Below the pieces are notes generated by a model. That model did no database searches. It was not told the DNA's origin and saw only the letters and a program-made list of their open reading frames with translations. Shown here one piece after another: positions 17,874-26,881 of a DNA stretch of 38,466 bases. Origin of the DNA: Planctomycetota bacterium (lineage in GTDB: Bacteria > Planctomycetota > Planctomycetia > Pirellulales > Pirellulaceae); NCBI GenBank assembly GCA_027619595.1, contig JAQCHP010000034.1:1-38466 (forward strand). The letters are read 5' to 3'. Every line of letters starts with the position of its first letter. Within the stretch, counting starts at the first letter, position 1. The translations under genes and the position numbers were made by a program.

Positions 17874-20188
17874 CGTACGTATAAAAATGCATTGATATTA
17901 AAGATCGCGAGCGCGAACTCGCGGTGTGCTCCACGCTCGAGAAACGCTTTTGCTAGGCGAACTTCTTCTGGGTTCGGCGACCTACCGGTCGCCATCCGAA
18001 ACCCAAGCTCAATTTGCGACTGGGAGTCACCCGCCGCGAGGCCAGCTAGATGTGACGCGAAACGATCCGCCAGATCATTCGAGGTTCTACCGTTCAGCAG
18101 TTCGAGCGCCTGGGGGACATGTGTACTCGCTTCCCGATTGGCACAACTCGCCTGTAACGTCGGTTGATCGAACGCCTCCATCAAGGGGAGCCGAAGATTG
18201 CGTTTGGCGATCAAATAGATGGACCGCCGCGCCTGCTGGGAGCGTTCCTCCGTCACCTTCCATTGGCTGGGATCGTAGAGTTGTTTCACCAACTCTTCTT
18301 CCACCGGTAGCATGACGCTCGGCCCCCCGATTTCACGATTGAGTTGACCGGAGAGCAGAAGCATCGAATCGCGAATCTCTTCAGCACTCAGTCGTCGGCG
18401 AGTAAACCGCCCCAGCAACCTATTTTCCGGGTCAATTGTCCGATATCTCGCGGCGTTCGCCATCTCGCTTGACTGCCGGTAGGTACTGCTTAGTACGATC
18501 ATGCGATGTATCGGCTTCAGCTGCCAATTGCTCATGACGAGTCGGCATGCAAGATAATCCAGAAGTTCAAGGTGGCTGGGTGGCATCCCATTTCTACCGA
18601 AGTCGTTGGGACTCGGCACGATGCCGCGGCCGAAGTGGTAATGCCACAATCGATTTGCGATCACGCGAGCGGTCAACGGGTTCTGTCGGTCAACCAACCA
18701 ATCTGCGAGCGCCGTACGGGGCATCGATGCGTGGCGTGGCGCAACGCTCGACGAGCCCAAGGGGAGAACCTCGGGCGGTTGGGGCCAGACCTGGTCGAGC
18801 GGAATCGCCCATTCGCCCCGCCTCAATACGTGAATGGGAGTTTGCTTCGCGAAGTCGTTACGCACCGAACTTACCATCGGAATCGCAGCGGGAAGTTGCT
18901 TTGCAAGGGTCTGAATTTTCGCGATCGTGGCCTTTTCCTCCGCAATCCCTTTATTCGCGAGAAGTTGCGTTAACTCAGCGATTTCGCGCTGAACTCGCGT
19001 CGTTTCGCTCTTCCAAGCCTCGACGTTGTCGCTTTTGACATAGGGGACATCATGTTCGTGGGACGCGGCGAAATACGCCTGCAGGCGATAATAGTCGCGT
19101 TGCGAAATCGGATCGAATTTGTGGTCATGGCACCGCGCACAGCCAACAGTCATGCCAAGAAACGCCGAGCCGATAATGTCCGTCCGCTCCGTCAACACTT
19201 CGTTGCGACTACCTGATACTTCTTGGTTACCAGCATTGCGCCGCACCGCCCCTAGTCGGTGAAACCCCGCCGCGACTTGAAGGCGTCGATCTTCCTCGCT
19301 GATTTCATCTCCGGCGAGCTGTTCGCGAACAAAAGTGTCAAACCCGATCCCCGCATTCAAGGATTGAATGACATAGTCGCGAAATCGCCATGAGTCGGGG
19401 ATCGTTCGGTCGTATTCGAACCCTTCTGTTTCAGCGAACCGAATGACATCCAGCCAATGCTGACCCCAACGCTCGCCATAGTGTGGACTTGCCAACAATC
19501 GATCGACGAGCCTTTCGTATGCGTTTGCAGTTTGGTCGCTAAGAAACTCGTCGATTTCTTGAACGGTTGGCGGCAACCCACATAGGTCGTAATGAACACG
19601 TCGCAACCAATCAACGCGGTCGGCTTCAGCGGATGGTTGTAATTCCGCTTGCTCTAGTTTCGACAGAATGAAATAATCGATCGAGGTTCGGGGCCATGTT
19701 GGGTTTGTGATCACAGGGAGCGGCGGATTCGATATGGGTCGCAGCGACCAAAAGTCACGCCCAGTCTTCAGATCGAATCTGTTTTTTTCCGGATTCGCGG
19801 TCTCGTCGCGTGGATCGGGGGCTCCCATCGTAATCCAACGCTCGATACTCTCGATCTCGTCGTCCGAAAGTCTTCCATCGGGTGGCATTTCCAGGCCATC
19901 GTAGCGAACGGCGGACACAAGGAGGCTCTTGGCAAGGTCGTGCGGGACAACCGCGGGTCCAGATTCACCGCCGGCGAGCGTTCCTTCACGAGAGTCTAAC
20001 CTCAATCCCCCCTTGAGCTGATCCGCTGAGTCGGAATGGCATTGGTAGCAACGCCGAACCAAGACCGGGAGTACATGAGCCTCAAAAAACGCAATTCCAT
20101 CGGTGTCGACGGAAGATTCAGCGGCCGCAACGAGCGGCATCGCCAATACGATCAGACCGACCAGTAATTGTGTGAAATTGCGTCGCAC
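17870..20188 (-). CDS. PSD1 / DUF1549 / DUF1553 protein, pair C
   Basis: A 772-residue exported protein with a signal peptide (residues 1-23, ending AAA). A cytochrome-c-like domain has CYQCH at 47-51. DUF1549 includes GERWGQHWLDVIRFAET and GCARCHDHKFDPIS. A short coiled-coil-like stretch follows, then DUF1553 ending in IFNINAFLYVR. The start is a GTG at 20188 with a purine-rich GGCAGGG upstream. The gene overlaps the DUF1501 gene by 4 bp. Function as for the family: an abundant planctomycete surface protein of undefined chemistry, possibly redox-active if the two CxxCH sites bind heme. Confidence 0.92.
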   Translation of the reverse strand: MRRNFTQLLVGLIVLAMPLVAAAESSVDTDGIAFFEAHVLPVLVRRCYQCHSDSADQLKGGLRLDSREGTLAGGESGPAVVPHDLAKSLLVSAVRYDGLEMPPDGRLSDDEIESIERWITMGAPDPRDETANPEKNRFDLKTGRDFWSLRPISNPPLPVITNPTWPRTSIDYFILSKLEQAELQPSAEADRVDWLRRVHYDLCGLPPTVQEIDEFLSDQTANAYERLVDRLLASPHYGERWGQHWLDVIRFAETEGFEYDRTIPDSWRFRDYVIQSLNAGIGFDTFVREQLAGDEISEEDRRLQVAAGFHRLGAVRRNAGNQEVSGSRNEVLTERTDIIGSAFLGMTVGCARCHDHKFDPISQRDYYRLQAYFAASHEHDVPYVKSDNVEAWKSETTRVQREIAELTQLLANKGIAEEKATIAKIQTLAKQLPAAIPMVSSVRNDFAKQTPIHVLRRGEWAIPLDQVWPQPPEVLPLGSSSVAPRHASMPRTALADWLVDRQNPLTARVIANRLWHYHFGRGIVPSPNDFGRNGMPPSHLELLDYLACRLVMSNWQLKPIHRMIVLSSTYRQSSEMANAARYRTIDPENRLLGRFTRRRLSAEEIRDSMLLLSGQLNREIGGPSVMLPVEEELVKQLYDPSQWKVTEERSQQARRSIYLIAKRNLRLPLMEAFDQPTLQASCANREASTHVPQALELLNGRTSNDLADRFASHLAGLAAGDSQSQIELGFRMATGRSPNPEEVRLAKAFLERGAHREFALAIFNINAFLYVR

Positions 20189-20269
20189 GACCCTGCCGCC
20201 TATGCTTCATGTGACAGTTTGCCACGGTGCACCGTCCACGGCCCGATCAGCCGCGCAACGACTACTTCT

Positions 20270-20298
20270 GTTGTATTTTCTGCGTAGGTTGACGTCAA
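20270..20298 (-). promoter_or_regulatory. Candidate promoter for pair C with palindromic -35 region
   Basis: On the minus strand TTGACG (20298-20293) and TACAAC (20275-20270) are separated by 17 bp, about 82 nt before the GTG start at 20188. The -35 box is part of the perfect 10-bp palindrome TTGACGTCAA (20289-20298), which could also be a regulator site. Confidence 0.45.
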
Positions 20299-20389
20299 TC
20301 CTGTCTATACCAGGCAGAGTGTTTCCCGGCAGACCCCGACAAAAGCGATTCGGGAGTAGGTAGTCACGCCGGAAGGTGGCGGCGTCTGC

Positions 20390-23296
20390 CTATCGAGTAA
20401 ATGAGATCATCCGCCCGTCTTGCAAGCTGACGACGATATTCCCGAAACGGTTGATAGCAACACCAAACTCGACAGGATCGGCAGGGAGAGGGTGACTCCA
20501 CAGTGTCTCACCGCTGGCCGAATCCAGAGCCACTAGTCCGGCGGTAGTGGTTCCTGCAGGTGAGCGGTTGACTCCTGCGATTAAGATTGCATTTTTTGCG
20601 ATTGCCACCGCGTTGTTTTCATGAAATGGGGCGACCTTCCATATCGATTCGACCTTTCCGTCCGGTTGAATTGGAGTTTTGACGACAGCAACCTCTTCCG
20701 TCGTGACAAGCAGATTGCCTTGCTCCACCGGCAGTTCGATACTGACGATAAGGTGCCAATCCTCTTGACGCCAATAGAGCGGATGTCCGCTCGAACCGAT
20801 TGACGATCCCACGAGAAAAAGGTCCTTGCCGGCGGTGGTTCCGACCTTGTTCAGGAAATTGCCGGTGATTTTATCAAAGACCGCCACAGACGCCGTGCTC
20901 CCACCCGCCATGCACAGCAAGTTGTCATGCAACAGAAGATGACCCTGAACACCGGGTCCCGTCGGCCCGGTAGCATCGTTATTCTGCCAGCGCATCTTTC
21001 CGGATTCAGCATCGAGGGCATACAGGTAGGTCCCGTCGTAATTGAACATTCCAGCCGCGGCATAAGCCACACCGTTGTCTACTAATACACCGCTGCCGAT
21101 GGGCCATGTGGATTGCAGTCTGCCGAAGACTGGTATATTACGATCGATTGGCCCACCACGAAATCGCCAAATCTGTTTTCCATTGCTGGCTGCCAAGCAG
21201 TAGATCCAGCCATCGGCCGACCCAACATAAACACGACCGCCGCTCACCGTCGGTGGATAAAGGATGGCGCCTCCGGTGTAGGCTCGCCACACCTGTTTTC
21301 CTGTGGTCGCTTGCACAGACCGCACGATCCCATCTGTGCCGCCCGTAAAAACAAACTCCCCGGCAGTTACCGGTGCCGTCGCCACGGTAGCGGTAGTCGG
21401 CTGAAATTCCCACTGCTGCTTCACAGACGCCGGCACGGCCAACGCAGTGCGCGTGCTGCGGGCGTTATCCCTGCGGTAAGTCGGCCAGTCGGCTTCCGTT
21501 AATTCGAACGGCGACAGGTTGCTTCCGTCACTCAACACTTGGCGCCGTGTCTCGGTCGTGGCCGGATCTTTAAATTCGAACGATCCGGACGGCGCAAGGG
21601 AAATCATGCCAATTTGTGTCTGATCACAGCGACAGATCCACGGGCCCCAAAACAAATGGCCATGCGCCATGAGCACTCCATCCTGACAGGCGGGGCGCAT
21701 AGGGGAAACGACCCCCATGACCGGCGAAGGGGTCGTAACATCAAACGTCGCGGTGCTTCCACCCTTTCCGCCGCGAGTAAAGATGGTATCCACGCATGCG
21801 GTGGCACGCGTACATCGGTCACGGCTCGCAAATCGCGCCAACACATCCCCGGAGATGGGGTCAATTTTCATACTCGACTCTCTATCATTGCGTCTACCTT
21901 TTCCCAATGCGTAGACTGCTTCGTCTCGCAATACCAGCTGCACGTTTCCGTCTTCCTTATGCCACGCGAGCTTCCCTGTCTCGGCCGATACCGCCACTAA
22001 GTTCTTGCGCATTGGACCGGCAAAGTACAACATTTTGTCAGTACATTTCGCGTAAGCCGTCGTAAGGAAACCATAGTAGGCATCCTGAGCCGGCGTGTCC
22101 TGACCGATAGCTGAAAGCAGTTCGGCATCGTCGTTTCTCCATAGTTTCGTGCCGTTTCTTTGATCGAGTGCCACCACGAACTTACCGGGTGACGTAAAGA
22201 AGATCCGTTGATTGGCCATGCACACCGACCGTCCGTCAATCGGTTCCTCTTGGCGGTAATGCCAGAGAACCCTCTGCGTGTCCGGGTCTATTGCCAAGAA
22301 AGTGCGTCCGAACTGCATGGCATATTCCGGAATCTCCCACCACGGCCAACCGGCCCCGCGAAAACGCGTTCCTCGTACCTCTTCAACCGGCGGTTCCTTC
22401 TCGCCGACAAGAGCGTAGAGCACGCCATTCTCCAAAGCCATCCATTTCCAAACCGGGCCGTCGCTTAATTCGGCTGGCACGACGATCTCGTCGCGGACTT
22501 TACCCGTGGCGGCGTCGATCCGTTTGCATGAAACGTCATCTGCTGCGTAGAGGAGATCGGGTGTTGCAATGAGCGTATTACGGTGGATCTCAAACCCTGG
22601 CGTGAGATCGCGCATCCACAACTGCACTCCATTGAATGCGTTAAAGGCAACCAACTTGTGCAAGAGTGCCACTTGCGGCAATGCACTTGTGCGATGCCCA
22701 TAGGCCTTGAAGATACGTCCGCCAGCAATAACCGACTGTTGCGGCATCGCCGCATACCAAGGTTCCGCAGCAAAATGGGTCATGAAAGGTCGCTTGATCG
22801 TTTCGTCAAGCGACTGCGGATTATTATCGGGTCCGTGGTACGGATGCGACCATTCATCGGTACCGTCGGCAAACGGCTTGCGGATGACCTCGCCATGCGC
22901 CACGAGCTTGCCGCCCGGACGCAGGACGCGGAGCAGTTCCGTATCGGGCGTCACGTTTGTCTGGTCGACAACCAGATCTGCCAGATTATCGGCCAAGCAG
23001 ACCTCGCGCGCATCTCCCGCCTTAACGTACAACCTCGTTCCCAGCAGTCCTGCGGCGTCGGCCGATTCGCGAGCCGCTTCCAGCCTATCCCGCTCCGCCA
23101 ACTGGCAAAAGACGATGCATTCGCTTTGCTGTGCCAATGCCAACGCTAAGGCCGAGTCCTCCATCACAACGATCATTCCGCGACGACTGTCGAGTTGGTC
23201 GAGAAGCCCCTGCACGGAAGGCGACTCGCCTCTCGAGACATAGGGAGAAACAAGCAAAGTCTGACAAGCAACAATCGTTATAAGAAATCGTTTCAT
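20390..23296 (-). CDS. Exported PQQ-type beta-propeller protein with methyltransferase-like N-terminus
   Basis: A 968-residue protein. Residues 1-23 (from MKRFLITIVACQ) form a signal peptide. Residues about 31-136 resemble a class I methyltransferase, with a VVDQTNV strand and LLRVLRPGGKLVAHG near the end. The glycine-rich SAM loop is missing, however (GMIVVMEDSALAL takes its place). The rest is a propeller of PQQ/BamB-like repeats: LYAADDVSCKRIDAATGKV, VVALDQRNGTKLWRN, VRSVQATTGKQVWRA, IYCLAASNGKQIWRF, LYALDAESGKMRWQN and LVALDSASGETLWSH. No quinoprotein catalytic residues can be assigned. The start at 23296 is chosen for the signal peptide; upstream in-frame ATGs exist at 23326 and 23398. 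It is divergent from the ABC operon. Confidence 0.82.
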   Translation of the reverse strand: MKRFLITIVACQTLLVSPYVSRGESPSVQGLLDQLDSRRGMIVVMEDSALALALAQQSECIVFCQLAERDRLEAARESADAAGLLGTRLYVKAGDAREVCLADNLADLVVDQTNVTPDTELLRVLRPGGKLVAHGEVIRKPFADGTDEWSHPYHGPDNNPQSLDETIKRPFMTHFAAEPWYAAMPQQSVIAGGRIFKAYGHRTSALPQVALLHKLVAFNAFNGVQLWMRDLTPGFEIHRNTLIATPDLLYAADDVSCKRIDAATGKVRDEIVVPAELSDGPVWKWMALENGVLYALVGEKEPPVEEVRGTRFRGAGWPWWEIPEYAMQFGRTFLAIDPDTQRVLWHYRQEEPIDGRSVCMANQRIFFTSPGKFVVALDQRNGTKLWRNDDAELLSAIGQDTPAQDAYYGFLTTAYAKCTDKMLYFAGPMRKNLVAVSAETGKLAWHKEDGNVQLVLRDEAVYALGKGRRNDRESSMKIDPISGDVLARFASRDRCTRATACVDTIFTRGGKGGSTATFDVTTPSPVMGVVSPMRPACQDGVLMAHGHLFWGPWICRCDQTQIGMISLAPSGSFEFKDPATTETRRQVLSDGSNLSPFELTEADWPTYRRDNARSTRTALAVPASVKQQWEFQPTTATVATAPVTAGEFVFTGGTDGIVRSVQATTGKQVWRAYTGGAILYPPTVSGGRVYVGSADGWIYCLAASNGKQIWRFRGGPIDRNIPVFGRLQSTWPIGSGVLVDNGVAYAAAGMFNYDGTYLYALDAESGKMRWQNNDATGPTGPGVQGHLLLHDNLLCMAGGSTASVAVFDKITGNFLNKVGTTAGKDLFLVGSSIGSSGHPLYWRQEDWHLIVSIELPVEQGNLLVTTEEVAVVKTPIQPDGKVESIWKVAPFHENNAVAIAKNAILIAGVNRSPAGTTTAGLVALDSASGETLWSHPLPADPVEFGVAINRFGNIVVSLQDGRMISFTR

Positions 23297-23710
23297 GGCA
23301 CCCAACTTTTTCAGTGATACGAGCATCCTATGAGGATATATCAAAGCGACGGGCCTGAACTTCCATAACCGAATCGCCACACATTCAACATGGGCCAATC
23401 TAGCGATCGTATCCCAAGAGTACCAGTCGTCGCGTTCAGCAAAAACTCCACCCTGTAGCCCGATGCGGGCTCAGTACGCCCTAGGCGTACGAAGCCATCT
23501 CTGAGAGAACTCCCTTGTTTGCGCGTTCGGGTTCCAAGATCATCATCCGTCACTTGATTCTGTCGATTCATCCACATATCCCGGACGTGTCCTCGGGAAA
23601 AGCCAACTCTCAGTTCGAAGTTCGACAAAGCACTAGTTGCCATTCCCCCGCGATTATCTTACAAAGCAGACTTACGGACTCCGTCACCCCCATGAACAAC
23701 GGTTGACACG
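23297..23710. other. Divergent intergenic region
   Basis: About 414 bp between the propeller protein and the transport operon. It holds two adjacent perfect inverted repeats (23457-23490). No gene or convincing sigma-70 promoter was found. Confidence 0.6.
23457..23490. promoter_or_regulatory. Two adjacent perfect inverted repeats
   Basis: AGCCCG-ATG-CGGGCT (23457-23471) is followed after two bases by GTACGCC-CTA-GGCGTAC (23474-23490). Each would form a small hairpin with a 3-nt loop. They lie between divergent genes, about 220 bp before the plus-strand operon. Operators, a REP-like pair or an RNA structure are all possible. Confidence 0.45.
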
Positions 23711-24940
23711 ATGCAACTACACCGATACCTACACTACCTATGGATCCCTGCCGCGTTTTCCACGGCTCTCTCCTGGGCGGACGAAACTACGAGTCCAATT
23801 CACTCTCAAGCTTGCTTCCTTGCGCAATCCGACGTGGTCGAATTGGCCGTCACGGAAACAGGAGGGCACCTGGGACCGGTGACATTTTACCGAAACAGCG
23901 GTCATCCGGTCCGCCCGTACTATATAAGCCCTTGGCAGGACGAAAACGCTGGTGAAATGCCGGTCCCTGTGCTGGTACCGCTTCGTGGTGACTTCTTTTG
24001 CATGCCCTTTGGTGGCAACCAAGAAGCGGTCGATGGCGAAACTCACCCCCCACACGGAGAAGTTGCGGGATCTAAATGGCATCGAGTCGGCCTCACCAAG
24101 TCGGGCGTCGTTACCACGCTTACACTCGCGCTAACAACGAATGTCCGGAAGGGGACCGTCACCAAAGCGATCTCGCTCATTGAAGGCCACAACGTCATTT
24201 ACATGCGCCATACAATTGAAGGCTTCACAGGGTCCACGCCACTGGGACACCACGCAACACTCGCCATGCCCGAAAAAGAGGGCTCGGTGAGGATCGCAAC
24301 GAGCCCGCTACGATTTGGCATGACCTACCCTGGCATTTTCAGCAATCCGAAGTCGCGGGAATACCAAACGCTCTTGCCCGGCGCGAAATGGGACCGTTTG
24401 CAAGACGTCCCCATGGCTTGGAAGAACACGCCCAATGCTGACCTCTCTCGCCTTCCCGGCCCACAAGGATTTGCCGACTTGGTTCAGCTGGTGAACGAAT
24501 TACCAGTATCGCCCAACCAACCGGCGTGGACAACCGCCACATTCCCCGACGACAAATACCTTTGGTTCTCGCTCAAGGACCCACGCGTCTTACGCACAAC
24601 GGTGTTGTGGATGGAAAATCGCGGTCGACACGGTTTTCCTTGGAACGGCCGCAACAATTGCCTTGGCCTTGAAGACGTAACCGCATATTTTGCCGATGGG
24701 CTGCTAACCTCGACGCAAAACAACATCCTCTACCAAGCCGGCATCCCAACTTCCACCACGTTGACGGCCAATGCGCCGACGGCGGTGAACTACATTCAAG
24801 GCGTAGTGCAGCTACCCGATAAATTCGAACAAGTCGAATCGGTTGAATTTACACCGGGCTCCGTATCGTTTGTATCGACCACTGGCCAACGTGTTTCTGT
24901 CGCAGTCCGCCACGAGTTCCTTTTCTCTGGGCAGCTCTGA
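23711..24940 (+). CDS. Exported protein of uncertain family, possibly galactose-mutarotase-like
   Basis: A 409-residue protein with a signal peptide (about residues 1-22, ending LSWA). The remainder looks beta-rich and reminds me of the galactose mutarotase-like superfamily (aldose-1-epimerase relatives such as DUF4432), with HPVRPYYISPW, LRGDFFCMPFGGN, HGEVAGSKWH and INGH-type turns. I cannot point to catalytic residues and would not insist on the family. It is the first gene of the transport operon (29 bp before the binding-protein gene), so a role in presenting or modifying the imported sugar is a fair inference. No clear ribosome binding site precedes the ATG. Confidence 0.55.
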   Translation: MQLHRYLHYLWIPAAFSTALSWADETTSPIHSQACFLAQSDVVELAVTETGGHLGPVTFYRNSGHPVRPYYISPWQDENAGEMPVPVLVPLRGDFFCMPFGGNQEAVDGETHPPHGEVAGSKWHRVGLTKSGVVTTLTLALTTNVRKGTVTKAISLIEGHNVIYMRHTIEGFTGSTPLGHHATLAMPEKEGSVRIATSPLRFGMTYPGIFSNPKSREYQTLLPGAKWDRLQDVPMAWKNTPNADLSRLPGPQGFADLVQLVNELPVSPNQPAWTTATFPDDKYLWFSLKDPRVLRTTVLWMENRGRHGFPWNGRNNCLGLEDVTAYFADGLLTSTQNNILYQAGIPTSTTLTANAPTAVNYIQGVVQLPDKFEQVESVEFTPGSVSFVSTTGQRVSVAVRHEFLFSGQL

Positions 24941-24969
24941 GCCGATTCACTACCGCGAAACAGGTACCC

Positions 24970-25953
24970 ATGACAATCCCAATACGAATTCTCACAGTCA
25001 CGCTTTGTAGTCTAGCCGTTTCGGTCGGCTGTCAATCTCGCGACAATCTCGGCGGTAATCGAACAAAGACTGCGACAGGCAAGAAGGAGGTAATCGGCGT
25101 ATCACTCCTGACGCTCGACAACCCGTTCTTTAAGATCATCGGCGACAATATTACCGCTTCCGCGGCGCAGCACGGGTATGAGACGAACGTTGTCAGCGCC
25201 GACAAGGACGTGGCGAAGCAGGGGAATCAAGTCAAAGATTTTATAGTGAAAGGCGTCAGTGCGATTGTACTCAGTCCGTGCGACCCAAAAGCGATCGTCC
25301 CCATCATCCAAGAAGCGAACGCGGCCGGTATACCCGTATTCACGGTGGACATCCCGTGCGACCAACCCGGCGTAAAGATCGTTACACAGATCGCAACGGA
25401 CAATTACGGCGGGGGACGGGAAGCTGGTAACGCGATGGTCGAGGTACTCGGCGCATCGGGTGGCGAAATCGCCGTATTGCATTTCAAACAGGCGCAATCA
25501 TGCCTCTTGCGGGTGAGGGGCTTTCGCGAAGTTATTGACGCACATAATCAATCCGGAAAGCCGAAACTCGAGGTGGTCACCGAGTTAGAAAGCGGCGGCG
25601 CCAAGGACGTCGGATACAAGGCTACGGAAGATGCCTTACAAGCTCACCCTAACATCCGCGGAATCTTTGCCATCAACGATCCCAGCGCTCTCGGCGCTGT
25701 GGCGGCCGTCGAGAAAGCGAACAAGTCAGGCCAGATAACAATCATCGGATTCGATGGTATGCCTGAAGGGAAACAAGCGATCAAAGAGGGGACAATTTAT
25801 GCGGATCCCATTCAATTCCCTGACAAGATGGGAATTCAAATCGTCGATGCAATCTTGAGACATTCTCGCGGGGAGTCGCTGCCACCTGAGCTGCTTATTC
25901 CCACAAAACTGTACCGAAGAACGGACGCACTCAACGATCCCGACCTCAAGTAA
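24970..25953 (+). CDS. Sugar ABC transporter substrate-binding lipoprotein (RbsB-like)
   Basis: A 327-residue periplasmic binding protein of the Peripla_BP_4/RbsB type. The N-terminus has a hydrophobic signal ending in VSVGC with Cys21 as the probable lipid site; the -3 residue is Ser, so the lipobox is imperfect. The mature part has the two-lobe pattern: IGVSLLTLDNPFFKIIGDNI, SADKDVAKQGNQVKDFI, GIPVFTVDIPC, TDNYGGGREAGNAMV, then the second lobe with FAINDPSALGA and IIGFDGMPEGKQAI. It delivers a sugar or polyol to the permease at 28371. The second gene of the operon; the substrate cannot be told from sequence. Confidence 0.9.
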   Translation: MTIPIRILTVTLCSLAVSVGCQSRDNLGGNRTKTATGKKEVIGVSLLTLDNPFFKIIGDNITASAAQHGYETNVVSADKDVAKQGNQVKDFIVKGVSAIVLSPCDPKAIVPIIQEANAAGIPVFTVDIPCDQPGVKIVTQIATDNYGGGREAGNAMVEVLGASGGEIAVLHFKQAQSCLLRVRGFREVIDAHNQSGKPKLEVVTELESGGAKDVGYKATEDALQAHPNIRGIFAINDPSALGAVAAVEKANKSGQITIIGFDGMPEGKQAIKEGTIYADPIQFPDKMGIQIVDAILRHSRGESLPPELLIPTKLYRRTDALNDPDLK

Positions 25954-26026
25954 TTGCGAATCAAATAGTTGGAAGATACGTTCCGCGTCACCCCACCTCG
26001 TTTCAACGCCCAACCTAGCGAGTTCC

Positions 26027-26881
26027 ATGTCCGACACCCCGCATTTTTTGCCCGAACTTGTAGGTTCCATGTCGACCGGCGCGGCAGGCAATCCTACCGT
26101 GGCCATGATGGAGGCGGCGTTCGCCCATCACAAGATGCACTGGCGCTATATCAATATGGAGATACCACCTGCGTCGTTGGCCGACGCCGTTCTGGGAGCG
26201 AAAGCGTTAGGATTTCGGGGGTTCAACTGCAGCTTGCCCCACAAGATCAACGTAATCCAACACCTCGACGGCCTTGGTGAATCAGCTGCGGTAATGGGGG
26301 CTGTCAATTGTGTAGTCCGCCGATCCAACCAATGGATCGGTGAAAACACCGACGGAAAGGGATTCTTGAGGTCTTTGCAGTCGCTGACCGATCCGGCGGG
26401 CAAGTCAGTTGTTCTCTTCGGTGCCGGTGGCGCTGCTCGAGCCATTGCTGTCGAACTCGCCATGGTGGGAGCCAAAAAAATCACGGTGGTCAACCGATCC
26501 CAAGACAGGGGCAGCGGGCTTGCAAGCGTGTTACAAACCAAAGTGGGAATTGACAGCGAATTTGTACGATGGCAGGGAGAATACGTCTTGCATCCAACGA
26601 CCGACATTGTCATCAACGCCACGTCGATTGGACTTTATGACGCGGACGCCCGGCTCGCTTTGGATCTGAATTCCTTACGGCAATCGATGATCGTAGCCGA
26701 TGTCATCGAAAATCCTCCTCGAACAAGTTTGATCGGTGACGCAGAAGCACGAGGATGTCGTGTGCTCGACGGAATCGGCATGCTGGTCAATCAAGGCATT
26801 ATCGCCGTCAACTATTGGTCAGGCGTCGAACCGGACGCTGAGGTAATGCGTCGGGCCTTGCTACGAGGACTGGGCCTATGA
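26027..26881 (+). CDS. Shikimate-dehydrogenase-like oxidoreductase
   Basis: A 284-residue NAD(P)-dependent enzyme of the shikimate/quinate dehydrogenase family. Catalytic Lys73 (in NCSLPHK) and Asp109 (in ENTDG) are present, as are the nucleotide loop GAGGAARA (132-139), the NR pair (156-157) that favours NADP, NATS (197-200) and the C-terminal GMLVNQG. The N-terminal substrate loop, normally GxPxxHSxSPxMHN, is rewritten to GSMSTGAAGNPTVAMM (13-28), losing the usual Ser pair positions. The gene lies between the binding-protein and ATPase genes and overlaps the latter by ATGA, so it belongs to the transport operon. It may oxidise an imported cyclic polyol or quinate-like compound rather than make aromatic amino acids. 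Confidence 0.85.
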   Translation: MSDTPHFLPELVGSMSTGAAGNPTVAMMEAAFAHHKMHWRYINMEIPPASLADAVLGAKALGFRGFNCSLPHKINVIQHLDGLGESAAVMGAVNCVVRRSNQWIGENTDGKGFLRSLQSLTDPAGKSVVLFGAGGAARAIAVELAMVGAKKITVVNRSQDRGSGLASVLQTKVGIDSEFVRWQGEYVLHPTTDIVINATSIGLYDADARLALDLNSLRQSMIVADVIENPPRTSLIGDAEARGCRVLDGIGMLVNQGIIAVNYWSGVEPDAEVMRRALLRGLGL

